Source of the DNA: Azadirachta indica
Lineage: Eukaryota > Streptophyta > Magnoliopsida > Sapindales > Meliaceae
Direction: 5' to 3'
Assembly (NCBI GenBank): GCA_022749755.1
Contig: CM040451.1
Coordinates: forward strand, 15,008,357-15,072,356
Length of the DNA stretch: 64,000 nt
Shown here: one piece after another, positions 24,906-37,437 of the stretch
Layout: every line of letters starts with the position of its first letter
How positions within the stretch are numbered: the first letter of the stretch is position 1
Translations under genes and position numbers: made by a program
The notes under the pieces: generated by a model
Seen by the model: only the letters and a program-made list of their open reading frames with translations
Databases searched by the model: none
What the model was told of the DNA's origin: nothing

Positions 24906-25067
24906 GAAATCGTAGCCAATTCCGTTTTCCTTTTTGTGGGACCGTGCCTTTCTATATGCAGCTGTCTAAGAAGTCCAATGCCACCGTGTTTTCTCCACGC
25001 AACAAAAAAAGTATATTTTAAAAATTAAATTACTATTTATTATTTAATAATTTTTAAAAATAAAACA

Positions 25068-25250
25068 ATCTAGATGGTCAAATAAGATAATAAATTATTT
25101 TACAATTATGAATATTTATTATCTAATAATGCCAAATTATTTGACATGAATATTTATTATCTAGATGGTAAAATAAGGTCATAAATTATTTTTAAATTAT
25201 GAATATTTATTATCTAATGATGCCAAATTATTTGAAATTTAAAAAAAAAT
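25068..25250. repeat. two-copy 91-bp direct repeat
   Basis: ATCTAGATGGTCAAATAAG at 25068 and ATCTAGATGGTAAAATAAG at 25159 start two head-to-tail copies that continue through TGAATATTTATTATCTAATRATGCC. Intergenic, no coding potential. Confidence 0.7.
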
Positions 25251-26540
25251 AAAGACTTGAAAAGATATTATAATTATTTGACATGAATATATTAAATGAT
25301 ATATCATTATGTATTAGAATTTTTGTATCAAATATTGTCAAAATTGGATTTCTCGTTATTATATCATTTTATATATTAATCTTATGATAACTTACTTATA
25401 TTTTTATAATTTATTATTTAAGTATTTTTTAAATATGTAATTAGGATGATTTAAAATAATATTAACATTTAAATTATGAGAAATATTATGCATAATAATT
25501 TAAGATAGAATATTAATATAAATTTTATAAACTTTTTAATTTTTATTAATGTGAAGTAAATAAACATGTTATTTCATATATTAGACTTTAAATTATTAAA
25601 GATTTTTAAATTTAGTTTGGACATTCTGGGACACGCTTAACACACCTAATACCTTTTGAATTCAATAATAATAGGGAGTAAGAGTTTGATATTTTACGAG
25701 AGATTTTCTCCATTACAATTAAAATTTTTTAAAAAAAATAATAAATAAAGATTCTTAGATAACTAAATGGGTGGCAAATAGTTTCAACTTCATCAATTCT
25801 CATCAGCCCACATCTCTAATTACAAGCCCATTTATGTGGACCTCCAAGCAAAATTAGTATTCTATCCACCTTTAAACAAGATTGGCCCAACTTTAATTTC
25901 TTGTTTAAAATTTTTTAAATTTTTTTGAAAATTTTTCTTGTGTAGTGTTTAAGAGTTTAGGATTTTCAAGTTTTATTGTGGATTTGGTACTATAAAAGAG
26001 AAAGTTTTAAATAGAACAGATATACTACTTCATTTATATGTTTATTTAATAAATTTTAGTCACGTATATTTTATTAATCGTGAGAGTAATAATTATGATA
26101 AGAGAAAAAATTTATAATATTTAACATATATTATTGAATGGTTCTATTATAATTGCATTTTTCTCCAAATAAAATGCTTTCACAATGGAATGGTCCTTTT
26201 CTTCTTTTCTATTTATGTCGTCTATTTCTTCATTATTAATACTGTTTATAAATTGATTGTACTATTCTCTACTATTAAATTGAATGAAATATCTTTTCTT
26301 TGTTCGACTAAACGGAATGATTTGTTTATTACTAACATCGTAGTAAGAGATGTATCATATTTAAATGCTTATTTATATAAAGTAACTAAGAGTATATGTT
26401 TAGTATGGATGATTTCTACTCACGTTTTATTTAAAGAAAAATATTACCTCTACAATGCACCTAGTAGGATTTGAATTCAACTAAATTTATACTCCTAATT
26501 TATTTAGAAATAACAGAGAGAATTGAAAATCAAGTAGAAC
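25250..26540. other. AT-rich intergenic DNA
   Basis: I see no gene, RNA or clear transposon. The open frame at 26190-26474 is very hydrophobic, has no recognisable domain and lies in plain AT-rich sequence; I do not believe it is a gene. Confidence 0.4.
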
Positions 26541-26544
26541 TTCA

Positions 26545-26900
26545 AGTTTGTTTGGTATAATTTTTCAAGTAGAATTTTTTTATAAGTAGAGTTTTTAATA
26601 AGAATTCATTAATTATTTAGTTACCACAAATAATTTCTAATAGACATTATTTAATGATTTTAATAAATAATTTTTTTAAGATTATAGTATAAAAAATAAT
26701 GTAAAATTTTTAGAATAAATAGATACAATTTAGACAAATTAACTTTTTAAAAAATTGAAAATTTTTACTACCGAGTTCTTTTAGCAAAAATAAATTTTTT
26801 TTTTAAACTCAAAAACTCTCATCTAATAATAACCAAACGGCTAAAAAAAATGAAAAAGGTTTTTAAAAATTAAAAAAAAAAACACCTTTTTAACCAATTG
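26545..26900. repeat. dispersed repeat family R1, copy 3 (minus orientation)
   Basis: It aligns with 16220-16870 after removing the nested MITE, and in reverse complement with 7545-7995, 30940-31320 and 37430-37800. Landmarks are GGTATAATTTTTCAAGTAGA at one side and AATAATAACCAAACGGC at the other. Confidence 0.5.
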
Positions 26901-27099
26901 AAAAGTTATACCAACAAATGTCATAAGGAGATGGGCAACTTTCTCAATAAAGTACTTTTTTTATAATAAATAAATAAATAAAAATAGTTATCAACTTCTA
27001 TTATTGTACTAACTAACCAATCTTTATGTTTATGAAACAATCAACATCATTTAATTGACAAATAAATAACAAAAAAATCACTTGCATCAAAATGGTATT

Positions 27100-27300
27100 T
27101 GCAATGGCCACCCAAGCTTAACCTGAGTGGTTGGGCACACGCTCTCTCTTAAGAGGACTGTGTGTTTGAACCCTATAAAATGTAGGGCTCCTCTCGTTGT
27201 ATGTGAGATTCTTTTAAGAAATGTGGGACTTATCTCACATTTTTGTATGTGAAAATTTGTGAAGTGAGTCACGACAGCATTTATCTAAACTTTTAAAAGA
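27100..27300 (+). mobile_element. tRNA-derived SINE-like element
   Basis: A degenerate RNA polymerase III box A (TAACCTGAGTGGTTGGGC, about 27119) is followed about 45 bases later by a box B-like motif (GTTTGAACCC, about 27165). A tRNA-unrelated tail continues (TGTGGGACTTATCTCACA) to about 27300. The box spacing fits a tRNA-derived SINE. No cloverleaf can be drawn, so it is not a tRNA gene. Confidence 0.6.
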
Positions 27301-28381
27301 GTTCTCATTGTAATATTAGTAAATGTACTTGTATTAAAAAAAATGGTATTTGCAAACTAGTGAATAGCATCACTTATTTACTATTTGGTATGGCCAATTA
27401 TACATAGAAACATCTTGGAACGTTATCTTTATGAAGCATATTTCAAAATCATATCATTACAAAGAGTATCATAAGGTCCTTTTCATGCATTTATTTCAAA
27501 GATATTATCATATTCAATAATTTGAATTACTTATTTACGCTTAACTATGTAATAATATCATTTTTAAAAGTAACTTTTTTTTTAAAATGAAAAGAAAAGA
27601 AAAAGTTAATAAAGTAAATTTACTTAATTTAGTAACAATCACTAATATACTAATGAAAGACATAATAGTAATTATATAAAATTTCATCTAAATAGATCAG
27701 TCAATTAAGGAATTACTGTGTTTGTTATATGTTTAAAATTAATAGACCTAATCATTTCAATAAAACACATTTTTTAGACTAAAATATCTTTTATTATTTT
27801 TTTATTTTAAATAACACTATAAAATTTTTCTTTTGAGTCCATAATATAATTTACGATATAATAAACATTATTTGAAACAAAAAAAATGGAAATAAATTAT
27901 TAAACAATACTATTAAGTAAAAATCACTTTGCTAATGATATTTTTGTTGACTACTAAGTAGAATTTGGTATCCCAAATCTTATTTTATAAAATATTACAA
28001 AAGATATTATAAAAAAATTATAGTTAAATAAACATATTAATATTTAATATCATCGATACAAAGGTTTTATAAGAATAATATTTTTCTAAATTATTTTAAA
28101 AGATGATTATTTAACAGTTTAATACATAATTAATTATTTAAAAGTGAATAAATTTTGAAAGATGCTTTTTAATAATCAAATATATGAAATTAATTATCAT
28201 GTTGTAACAATTATTATTCTTAAAAGCTACTCAAAAAGCTGAAGACCATAATGTTAGTGTACAGAGTAGGAGGTCTGTAGAGTAAATGTCCCACATGCAT
28301 TTTATTTCCCTTACTCCTACTACTATCCAAATAGCCAATAGTGCAACCTCTCTCTCCCTCTCTAAAATTATCTTATTTCTA

Positions 28382-28427
<46 letters not shown>

Positions 28428-30375
28428 GCATAAACAGAATGGATCATTCGTCTCATAAAATCATACATATTTTTATATCATTTATTGATGGTAAAATTTA
28501 AATATTTTTAATGATTAAGATTAAATTTGATACATATAAATAATATATAATTAATATACTTACTTGATTTAATTTTAACCATCAGAGATATGTATATTTA
28601 AGAGTTCACAAAATAATGTAAGAATATATATAATTTTATAAGATTGCTGATCTTTCCCTTGACATTTATACTCTTTTTAATTTGATGTGAGTTGGATTTC
28701 AATTTCATAATATTTATATCATTTTAAGAGATTTTCAATTAAATTAATTAGTGCTTATCGTGATTATTATAATTTTGATTAATAAATAAGTAATATAACA
28801 AAATATAATGTGTTATTAAAATTCAATTTTATACATTTCATGTTGATCAAGATTAATAGTAGAATAAAAAATGGATGCGTCCGATGATTATTTTTACAAA
28901 TTAATTAAAATAAATTATTAAAAAAGACACAAACACATCCTCAATATTTAGTTAAAGGGACAATTTAATTCTATTGGTTTAAAATATACTTACATAAACC
29001 CTTGATTGTAAAAATTTTTGTTAGTTTAAATAGAATTAAATTTTTATATTACAATTATTATAACATATTCTTAATTATACACTCGACTTAAGAAAATATA
29101 TACTAAATTATCTCTATTTTCAAACAAACTCACACGTTAACTAACAAACGGAAATTTGTGTGAGTACTTTTAAAATTAATAAAATTAATATGTGGTTTAA
29201 TCAAATATTAAGACTGCAAATATCTTCTTAATTATGTTGTAATATTATATACTAAAGATCGTTAGTAAAACCCACATTCAAGAGTAGGTTCAATTCCTTA
29301 AATTTAGAGGTAACCCTCCTAAGCATGTAAAAAAATAGAGATAAAAATTATTTTGGTTTAGCATATAAATCAAACTATACCATAAACCTTAATTATGTGT
29401 ATATTATATATACGAGTCATGTTATCATATAATCTTTGTATGGTAATTCTTACTTTAAGTTAGCCGTTAGATTGAATTTTGAGTAATGCAATAATTTAAA
29501 TACACTAACTATAACATACAACTGCTTCTTTGTAGCCCTACCCCATATATATTTGCAGTTTGTGTTATTTAATATAATTAAAAAAATAAAAAAATGGAAA
29601 AAAAAAAAAAAAAAAAGAAAATGGGGAAGGCATCTATGACTTCTAGGCATTCTATGAAACAGTGGCATAAAGTGAAAAAGGTAAACTTTAGTACATCCAA
29701 TTGCCCTTTTCGTCAGAAAAGAAATGAAAATTACAGTCAGCCCAGCCCACGCACAGAGTCTACCAAATTAGCCAATTATTACCTCTGAATTCCCTCACCA
29801 AACAACTAAAAATTAAAATTAAGGGTTATTTTCAATAGTACCCCTTAATTTATTAATATATCTCAAATTATACCCTTTTGTTTAATATTATCACTCTAAC
29901 TCTATTTAACTGTAATTTGTTGTTAACTCTTAACAAAATTTGGTGTAAAATAAGTATTTTCACTCTTTTTTTCTTATTTAATATATTTTTTAAAAAATAT
30001 ATTATTATTAGTTTCGTCGGCCTTGGCAATGTATAAGATAGATAAAAGACTGTCAGCGTACATGCAACCACCATCTTATTATTGTCATAACTATGTTGTG
30101 GATTTAGAATTTTTTTTTTAATTTTGAATTAAAATAAGAATAAAATAATTATTTTACAATATTATGTTAAAGTTAATCAACAATGGCCGTTTAAGTGAGA
30201 GTAAAATGATAATGTTTAATATAAAAATGATACAATGGTTGCTTAAGTGGGAGTAAAATGATAAGTTTTAATAAAAGAATGATTTATTTGATATATATTA
30301 ATTAATTAGTGGTAAAATTGAAAACAACCCTAAAATTAAATAAATGAGCAAATAAATCAGATTTTTTTTTTTTTT
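27300..30375. other. AT-rich intergenic DNA with microsatellites
   Basis: No gene was found. A (TTA)n microsatellite spans about 28383-28427 and creates a poly-Tyr open frame. A poly-A run at 29600-29617 creates a poly-Lys frame. A SINE-like scrap with a box B-like GGTTCAATTCC lies near 29287. Confidence 0.5.
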
Positions 30376-30720
30376 TTTGGCTTTTTGGGGCAGGCCTTCT
30401 TTCACCAACAGAGAATGCAAGAAGACGGACTGACACTAATAATAGCAGAAGAATGGCAATTTGGTAAATTAATGGAAAATGGTCAGAGATCATTGACCGG
30501 TCGTCCTTTGACCAGGTCGTCCTCTTCCTCTAAGAGAAGAGCTGCTCACACTGTCCAGCACCAGACCCAGTAGTCTGCTACCAGAGCCAACAACATTTTC
30601 TCACATTTCCTACCTCTTAATGATAAGGCTTCACAGATATTCCCACTCGCCTCTCCCGCCGCGTGCACCTCACCTCCCTCCACACCGCAGTCGGTAGTCT
30701 TAGAATTAGTTTACCGAACA
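30375..30720. other. less AT-rich patch, function unknown
   Basis: Between a T-run at 30361 and position 30720 the composition changes to mixed, with repeated CCGGTCGTCC / CCAGGTCGTCC motifs and GC-rich CCGCCGCGTGCACC. Both strands have short open frames (62-64 codons) without recognisable similarity. It could be an old promoter or exon relic. Confidence 0.3.
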
Positions 30721-30939
30721 TTTTTTCTACTCTTTTTATATTTTTAAATATTATTTTTGTAGTTATAAATTGTTTTTTTTTATCAACAATCCGATTAATT
30801 ACCATCAACACATGAAATATCCTTACCTAATTAATTTTTTCGGTAATTTTTTGATATTTGGTTTAAATAATACTTAATATTTTATTTAACATAATATAAT
30901 ATCAATTTATTCAAAATTTATAAGAGTAGTGTTGGTGTT

Positions 30940-31320
30940 TGTTTAATTTTATCTTTTTGTTTCGTGAAAGAGTTTTTTTGAAATTTTTTGGTGTCGTTTA
31001 ATAGACATTAAAAAAATTTTTTAAAAATTAAAAAATTATTTTTTATAAAAAAAAACACAAATTTTCAACATTTTGGTAGGAGAGTTTTTTAAACTTTTTT
31101 AAAATATTAAATGAATATTTTAGATAATTTTATATTATTTTCTCATAATATAATCATGAGAACTTATTTATTAAATAATTATACAGTTTTTTTAAAAATT
31201 ATTTGTGATAACTAAATAACTAATAACTTTTATTAAAAACAGCACATATAAAAACTCTATTTATAAATGGTTTATTATAAAACACTCTACTCGAAATATT
31301 ATATCGAATCAATCCTTACT
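30940..31320. repeat. dispersed repeat family R1, copy 4
   Basis: Same landmarks and orientation as 7545-7995 and 37430-37800: GTGTCGTTTAATAGACATT near the left, AAAATTATTTGTGATAAC in the middle, and AACTCTATTTATAAA then TACTCGAAATATTATATCGA at the right. Confidence 0.5.
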
Positions 31321-32387
31321 GTTGATATATAAATTTAAATAAACTTAACCCAAGAATATTATATTGTTACTATTTATTTTATATTTTTCATAAGAATAAA
31401 TAAAAATAAGTTATACGAAACATATGTAATAGTATAATTACCCAATTTCTAATATTATTGTTCATATAGTTATATCTTCAAATATAGTGATTTTTGAAGT
31501 GATTTTAGATACAATTTTATTGTTATTGAACATGTTTTTAAAAATATTATCAAATAGAATCTATGTTATTTATATAATAATATCATTACTAATATTATTT
31601 TCAAGATAATTAAGTTTGCAAATGCTTTTTACAAATTCTTTCTTTTTAAAAAAAAAGTTATTATTTGTTATTAAAAAATGTTTTACTTTTTTCATATATC
31701 GAATTCCCACATTAGCATTAACTCAAAAATTTGACTATAATATATTAAATATATAGTTATATTTATTTTATTTATAGCGTAAAATTTAAAATAGTTGATA
31801 TAAAAGTTGAAGAAAATAAATTTATATAACAATAATAATCATGCATTGTAGTCAATACCTGACTTATATTTCTAATTCCAAAAGTGGGTAGGGGCTGGAA
31901 CTTATCATGAGATCAGTCCTGACTTCTTGCAGAATCTCTCTTTTTTTTTTTTTTTTTTTTAATTTCCAAATATGAATATATATATATTTAATTTATAAAA
32001 AAAGAAAAAAGAAAATTTGATGACTTACGTACAATTATACAAGTTGCAGTGATTCAATGAAGGATATCAAAATTCAACCACAAATGGGTCTGTAAAAAAG
32101 ACATGCAAAATAAATTATAAATTAATGAATAATGATCTTGATCATCAAAAGAAAATGAACGGCTTAGATCTAGTCATCCATGTTAAATCCAACGATCCAT
32201 GCAAAGTTCATAACTCCATTATTGATCCAACACAGAGCTTGATAGCTTCATCTAAGCTGCTAATATAATGAAACAGATAAGATTGAGAAACATAATTAAG
32301 ATATGATTAATCACTGTGAGTGATTTTTGAGTTCAATAATTTTAATTATTTACAATAAAATGGGGGATATTAACTTGATGTAATTAA
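31320..32387. other. intergenic DNA and trihelix 3' flank
   Basis: AT-rich, with a 22-base T-run at 31941. No gene was seen. The trihelix 3' untranslated region (minus strand) probably occupies about 32150-32387. Confidence 0.45.
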
Positions 32388-32932
32388 TCATGATTTAGGA
32401 GCTGAGTGCTGGTTTTTGTTGTTGGAAGCTAAAGCAAGGATGGAATTAGCAAGCTTGTTAATGGCGTCGACCAAACCGTTAATACCTTGTCTGTTTATCT
32501 CAGTTTTAGATTCTTCAATCTTGAGTCTTCTCTCGTGTAAACTTATGAGATCTCTGTGTCTTTTCTCTTCTTTTTCTTCACTGGCCTGAAGTGCTTCTGC
32601 GATGATGGAAGCACTTTTGGAAATTGCAGTACCCAGTTCATGTGAACTGCTTCCACTTGCAGTCCCTGCACTTGTTCCTTGGTTTCCATATTCTCCTCCT
32701 CCTTTTCTTCTTCTCTTTGCTGGTGATGAATCTGAATACTCGCTTGTATCAGAATCTGAGCTATCACAGATCTCCACAACATAAAAATATGGAACCAAAT
32801 TCCAATCAATACTAACTGAAAATTATGACACAGAATATCACAACTTCTGCTAGAAGCAGCATGCAGTGGAATCACTTCTAGTAATTTTAACTAAAAGCAC
32901 TGCAAAGCATAAGACATAGCAGAGAATTGAGG

Positions 32933-32994
<62 letters not shown>

Positions 32995-33741
32995 GAAGGA
33001 AAGAGTACCTACTGTGGGGGGCTGAGAATAAGGGAGAGGGAGACCAGGAAGTGGTTGCTGCAGAGATTGCGGCGGCTGTGGAGGCGGGGGTGGTTGTTGT
33101 GAGGACGATGGAGGTAGTGGCAGTGGCAACATTTGAGTTGCAGCTGAAAGTTGATGATGAGGATGATGATGCTGCTGCTGCTGCAACATGGTAGGCAACG
33201 AAGCAACTGCTACTGCTGGTGGTGGTTGAACCATACTGATTGGTCTCTCCACCATAAAGCTACCGCCGGCGCCGGCGCCGGCTACAGAGACTCTTTGACC
33301 TGCTCCTTTCTTCTCCACCACTTCAACCAAAGCTTCATATATCTGAAGCAACATATTACTAGGCAAGTTCTTGTCTTTCCTCTCATTCTTCTCTATCTTC
33401 CAATATGAAACCTCTCCAGGTTTCTCAGCAACTTTTCTCTCATAATCCCTCACTTTCTTGTAATCCCTCATCAGATTATCCCACTTATCATTGCACTGAT
33501 TTTGGCTTCTCAAACAACCCTTTCTCCAGCAGTAATCCTCAACCCATTTCCATCTCAACTCAGCAGGTTTGCCTCTTCCTTCACTAGTATCACCACTGCT
33601 TCTCTTCATTCTCCTCTCATCATCCATCTGCTTAGCCTCAATCAACACCATTGTTTCACTCACAGTCCAGTTTCCTTTCCTGTATTCTCTCATCACAGTA
33701 GTATTGCTATTACCACCTTGATCAGCCATTACCAAATGCAT
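32388..33741 (-). CDS. trihelix transcription factor (SIP1/ASR3-like), 2 exons
   Basis: Exon 1 runs from ATG 33741 (alternative ATG 33729, four codons in) to about 33009. The Trp-rich trihelix domain fills residues about 20-115: GNWTVSETMVLIEAK, ELRWKWVEDYCW, CNDKWDNLMRDYKK, and a closing SYWK. It is followed by a Pro/Gln/His-rich low-complexity region. Exon 2 ends at 32388. It encodes an acidic Ser/Asp stretch (DSSDSDTSEYSDSSPAK), a basic RRRKGG patch that may be a nuclear localisation signal, and a C-terminal amphipathic helix region with EEKEEKRHRDLISLHERRL. The family binds GT-rich promoter elements and often represses stress genes. The intron carries a long CT repeat, and its exact ends are uncertain: donor at 33009 or 33013, acceptor at 32815, 32771 or 32755. 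Arabidopsis At1g31310 is the relative I expect, from memory. Confidence 0.88.
32935..32991. repeat. (GA)n microsatellite in the trihelix intron
   Basis: About 28 uninterrupted GA units (CT on the gene strand) begin about 16 bases after the splice donor. If read through, the repeat would give the Leu-Ser run seen at the end of the unspliced frame, which is not a credible protein end. Confidence 0.95.
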
Positions 33742-34500
33742 GCAACGCCCTAATTAACATAAAACAGACAGAAAAGGGAAAGAGAGAGAGAAAGAGAGAA
33801 GAGGAGGCAAGAAAGGGAACAACAATAGGCCCAATAATAAGTGATTTATGATCTTATGTCTTGTGCTCTCTTTTGGGAGACTTTGATTTGATATGGGATT
33901 GTTTGAAACTCAGTCAAATCTCACTAAAGCTTGCTAATTTAGGCAAAAGGAAAGAATATTATCCCTAATGGCTCATCAATAAACACAACACTAGAAGGGA
34001 TTGAATCAACAAGTTTAACATATAATTAAACAAGAAGAGAAGAGGGTACTTTTGATTAGATGATCTGAATGATTTGATTTGCAATCCATTAATTCACCCC
34101 TTCCCTTCATGAAATCTTAAAGTTTGAAAGATCAAAACCAAATCTAAAACCACTCATTCAAGCCACTGAGATATGCAACAAAGTGAGGGGGAAATAAGAG
34201 AAAAAGGGGGAGAGAGAGAGAGAAAAGAGAGAGAGAGTGTGTGTGTGTAATCAAGGGTGTCATTATAAGAAAAGGCCAAGGAAATACATTCAAACTGACA
34301 TATCTACAAGCCCCAAAAAATTTTCACAGAGAGAAAGAGAGAGAGAAAGAGGGAGAGAGAGAGAGAGAGAGAGAGAGATGAGGGGTTGATCTTTTTCAAG
34401 AGAAGGTAGATTGGGGGAGAAAAAGTTATGGTGTTGCTTGGAATAGGGAGTGTGTATTGAAGATGAATAGCACTGCCCACACACGTGGTTTAGTCACCAA
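33742..34500 (-). promoter_or_regulatory. trihelix 5' leader/promoter with GA/CT microsatellites
   Basis: On the gene strand this stretch carries CT-rich tracts at about 33780-33800, 34208-34245 and 34330-34378. CT-rich leaders and GAGA-type repeats are common in plant regulatory-gene promoters. The exact transcription start is not visible. Confidence 0.45.
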
Positions 34501-36831
34501 TTATCACACTCTTTTGTATTGAATACATTTAAACACTTTGTGAGATTTTGTGAGCATTCATTTATTCTATCAAAATTGTACACATACTTTGACAATTTTA
34601 ACCATTCTCATTCAACCATTTTCATATGTTTTAGCAACCCATTTGACTTAATTATCTCTTTCTAAGTCTCTCTCTTTAATTTCCTTTCCTTTAAGTATAA
34701 AGTTGTGATAATATCATTATTCATTTTGGGAGAAATTAATTATCAATATTTTCCTACATTAGTGTTTTGTATTCACAAATTTATCTATTTTAGAAATGTA
34801 AAGTGAATTCTCCTTTTTGAATTCATGAACATTATTAGTAATGATATCTAAATTTGTACTTCTAATTTGGATTAGCTAAAAAATGTAGGGACAATTTTAA
34901 ACATTAATTTATTAAGGTTGTTTTGACAATGTTTCTTTTATTGGCTAACAATTTTTTACCTTTAATATTTATGCATTAAAAAAATATGAGTATTTGTAAG
35001 TACAAACTACTTAAAAATATAATACTTTTTAAGACAGTATAAAGGTTCATTTGCTATTGCTAAAGGAAGGCATGAGTATTATATAAAGAAATACAAGTAT
35101 TTATTCATATTCTTTGATTATTTATTTTGAAATACCATTATCAAATTTAATTAGAATAGATAATAATTTTGAAATTAGTACATAATTACATGATATTAAA
35201 ATAGTGTTTGGAGTGCTTTGTCGATGACACCACTATTTTGATGAATATTCATTAAAAGCGTCAAATAAAAAACTCTAAAATATATAGTGTTCTAGAAATT
35301 TGAGGTGTAAATTTATTTAAATTAATAGTTTCATTTTTAATCATATAATAAATTAAAAATATACTTAATAATGTATAAAATTTTGTTTGGTGGGTAAAAT
35401 TTTTTAAACTATTTTGAGTTTGAGTAATAATATGAGAAAAAATTTAATTTTTTATTTTTCATCTTCATCTAAAATTTAAAAAGAAAAAAAGAACGTATAA
35501 AATTTAGTTTACACGCATGCAAGGCTGACTAGAAGAAAGTAAAGAAAAGAAAAGGTCAAAAAATTATGACTTGTAATTAATTAATCTTAGTTGTTAATTT
35601 AATAATTAATAATATTTAATATTGCACTAAACACAAAATAATTTCTCAATAGAAGATCAAGTAGAGAAAATCTTCATTAAAAGACTAAAAAACATGGCCA
35701 GTACAAACACCCTAATCATTTGCTTACCCTTCTAATACCAATTACCATGCAGCAAAAATATTAAAATAATTAATGGGATAATCTCAAATAGGTCCCTATA
35801 TTTTGATGAAACAACACATAAATATATACATATCGTGCTTTTACAAATAAATCTCTAAATTTTGTTGTTTTATAATTTTATATCGGTCTTAGAGTAGTAT
35901 AAATTGAGTCTCAAATAGTTTATCAATACAACCTAAACCCATAAATTCATGTTGTATCAAACTGTGTTAGTGTTAAGTTTTAAATTTTAAATTTTTTAAT
36001 CTTTATTAATTAAGATCACTAAAATATCACTAAATTCAATTTCTATACAACACTTAAATTTGATATTGATGCCTTTTTCTAATATATAAATTAGACTTTT
36101 TGTGCTTTAAAATGTGATCTCAACACAATCGTATTGGGACTTTTGTTTTCTAGAGGAACCTATTTTTATAAATAATTAAAGCATATTTTTATTTATTATT
36201 TTACCAATAACTATGGACCTATTTGTTAATGTTTCAATAATTAATTCACCCCAAAACTTCTGATAATATGGAAAGAACCCCCAAATTTGGAAGTAATGAC
36301 ATCGAAGAGGACAGTTTTGTCCTTGCGAGGGAAATGTAAATGTCAATTTCGTCTTTTGAGGTAGGACATTTGAAAAAAAGCCTGGATGCCACGTCATCAA
36401 ACTATTTCAAACGGTTTTTTTAAATTTTTTTCTTTTTTTTTTCTTCTTCACGATTTGCCAGCTAGGACGTACGAGAGTGCAGGGTTCAGTTTGACTAGGG
36501 TTTTGACCATAATGTGGGCCCGATCAAAACCCTTGACTCGTCCCTTTCGTTTAAAGTTTTGGACTCTAGCCTGTATTGCACTCTTTTCCTTTGTGGGTAC
36601 AATTACAAACACCCTACATTTTTAATTTAATTTATAGAAAAAATAAGATTTAATTTTTATTTGTGTATATGTTTTTACAAGTTTAATATATTTAAAAATT
36701 TTAACACTAAAATATAAAATTAAGAAAAAATTATATACCCTCCCCTAAAATTTGGCCAGAAACAATTAATTTCATCAATTTTAAAATATTTGTACATATT
36801 TTGTTGGTTAAAATATTTTAGTTTATATATG

Positions 36832-36872
<41 letters not shown>

Positions 36873-37015
36873 CCAGCACCTTCAAATGTGCTAAATTATC
36901 ATTATTTTTGTCTCAATTTATAAATTAAATTAAGCGATAAAATCTATATGAATATTTCTAAAATTAGTAAAATTAAAATATATATTTAGTCAAACTTTAA
37001 GTGTGTATATATTCC
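34500..37015. other. intergenic DNA upstream of the trihelix gene
   Basis: Mostly AT-rich. A mixed-composition patch at 36290-36620 contains GCCACGTCATCA and GTGGGCCCGATC. It resembles promoter or exon relics but holds no recognisable gene. A (TTA)n microsatellite lies at about 36838-36870. Confidence 0.4.
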
Positions 37016-37110
37016 GTCACAGACTGAGTGGTTAAAAGACCTTATTTTCTTAGTAAAGAGGCAGGTCTTCGACTTTTGCTAGATTTCTCTAGCAGGATAA
37101 TATCTTACCG
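37015..37110 (+). mobile_element. tRNA-head SINE-like fragment
   Basis: A box A-like CAGACTGAGTGGTTAAAAG is followed about 45 bases later by box B-like GCAGGTCTTCGACTT. It directly precedes the 79-bp tandem repeats. Confidence 0.4.
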
Positions 37111-37125
37111 TAAGGTAACATATAT

Positions 37126-37437
37126 GCAAAAGACATCTTGAAAACACCAAATTATAATCTTATCAAGACTTTGAATAGATATTCAGACATCATCCAACAT
37201 GGGTGCAGAAGACATCCCGACAATATCAAATTATGATCTTAAAAAGACTTTTTTAATGATAAAAATTTAACTGTTACATAGGTGCAAAAGACATCTTGAA
37301 AACACCAAATTATGATCTTATCAAGACTTTGAATAGATATTCAGACATCATCCAACTTGGGTGTAGAAGACATCCCGATAATATCAAATTATGATCTTAA
37401 AAAGACTTTTTTAATGATAAAAATTTGTTTCAAATTT
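37126..37437. repeat. higher-order tandem repeat: 2 x 158 bp, each made of two ~79-bp halves
   Basis: Units start at 37126 and 37284 (GCAAAAGACATCTTGAAAAC). Each has a second half starting GTGCAGAAGACATCCCGA / GTGTAGAAGACATCCCGA that is related to the first, so the order is A-B-A-B. The two 158-bp units are almost identical, whereas A and B differ clearly. Confidence 0.85.

Noticed and set aside
27100..27300. Functional tRNA gene
   Set aside because: Only box A/B-like motifs are present; no acceptor stem or anticodon arm can be paired, and a long unrelated tail follows, as in SINEs.
28286..28501. 71-codon frame with a poly-Tyr run
   Set aside because: Translation of a (TTA)n microsatellite.
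29594..29788. 64-codon frame starting with a poly-Lys run
   Set aside because: Begins in a poly-A run; no domain, no conserved context.
32887..33005. Leu-Ser repeat tail of the trihelix protein
   Set aside because: It is the CT microsatellite of the intron read through the splice donor; the real C-terminus is encoded by 32388-32755/32815.
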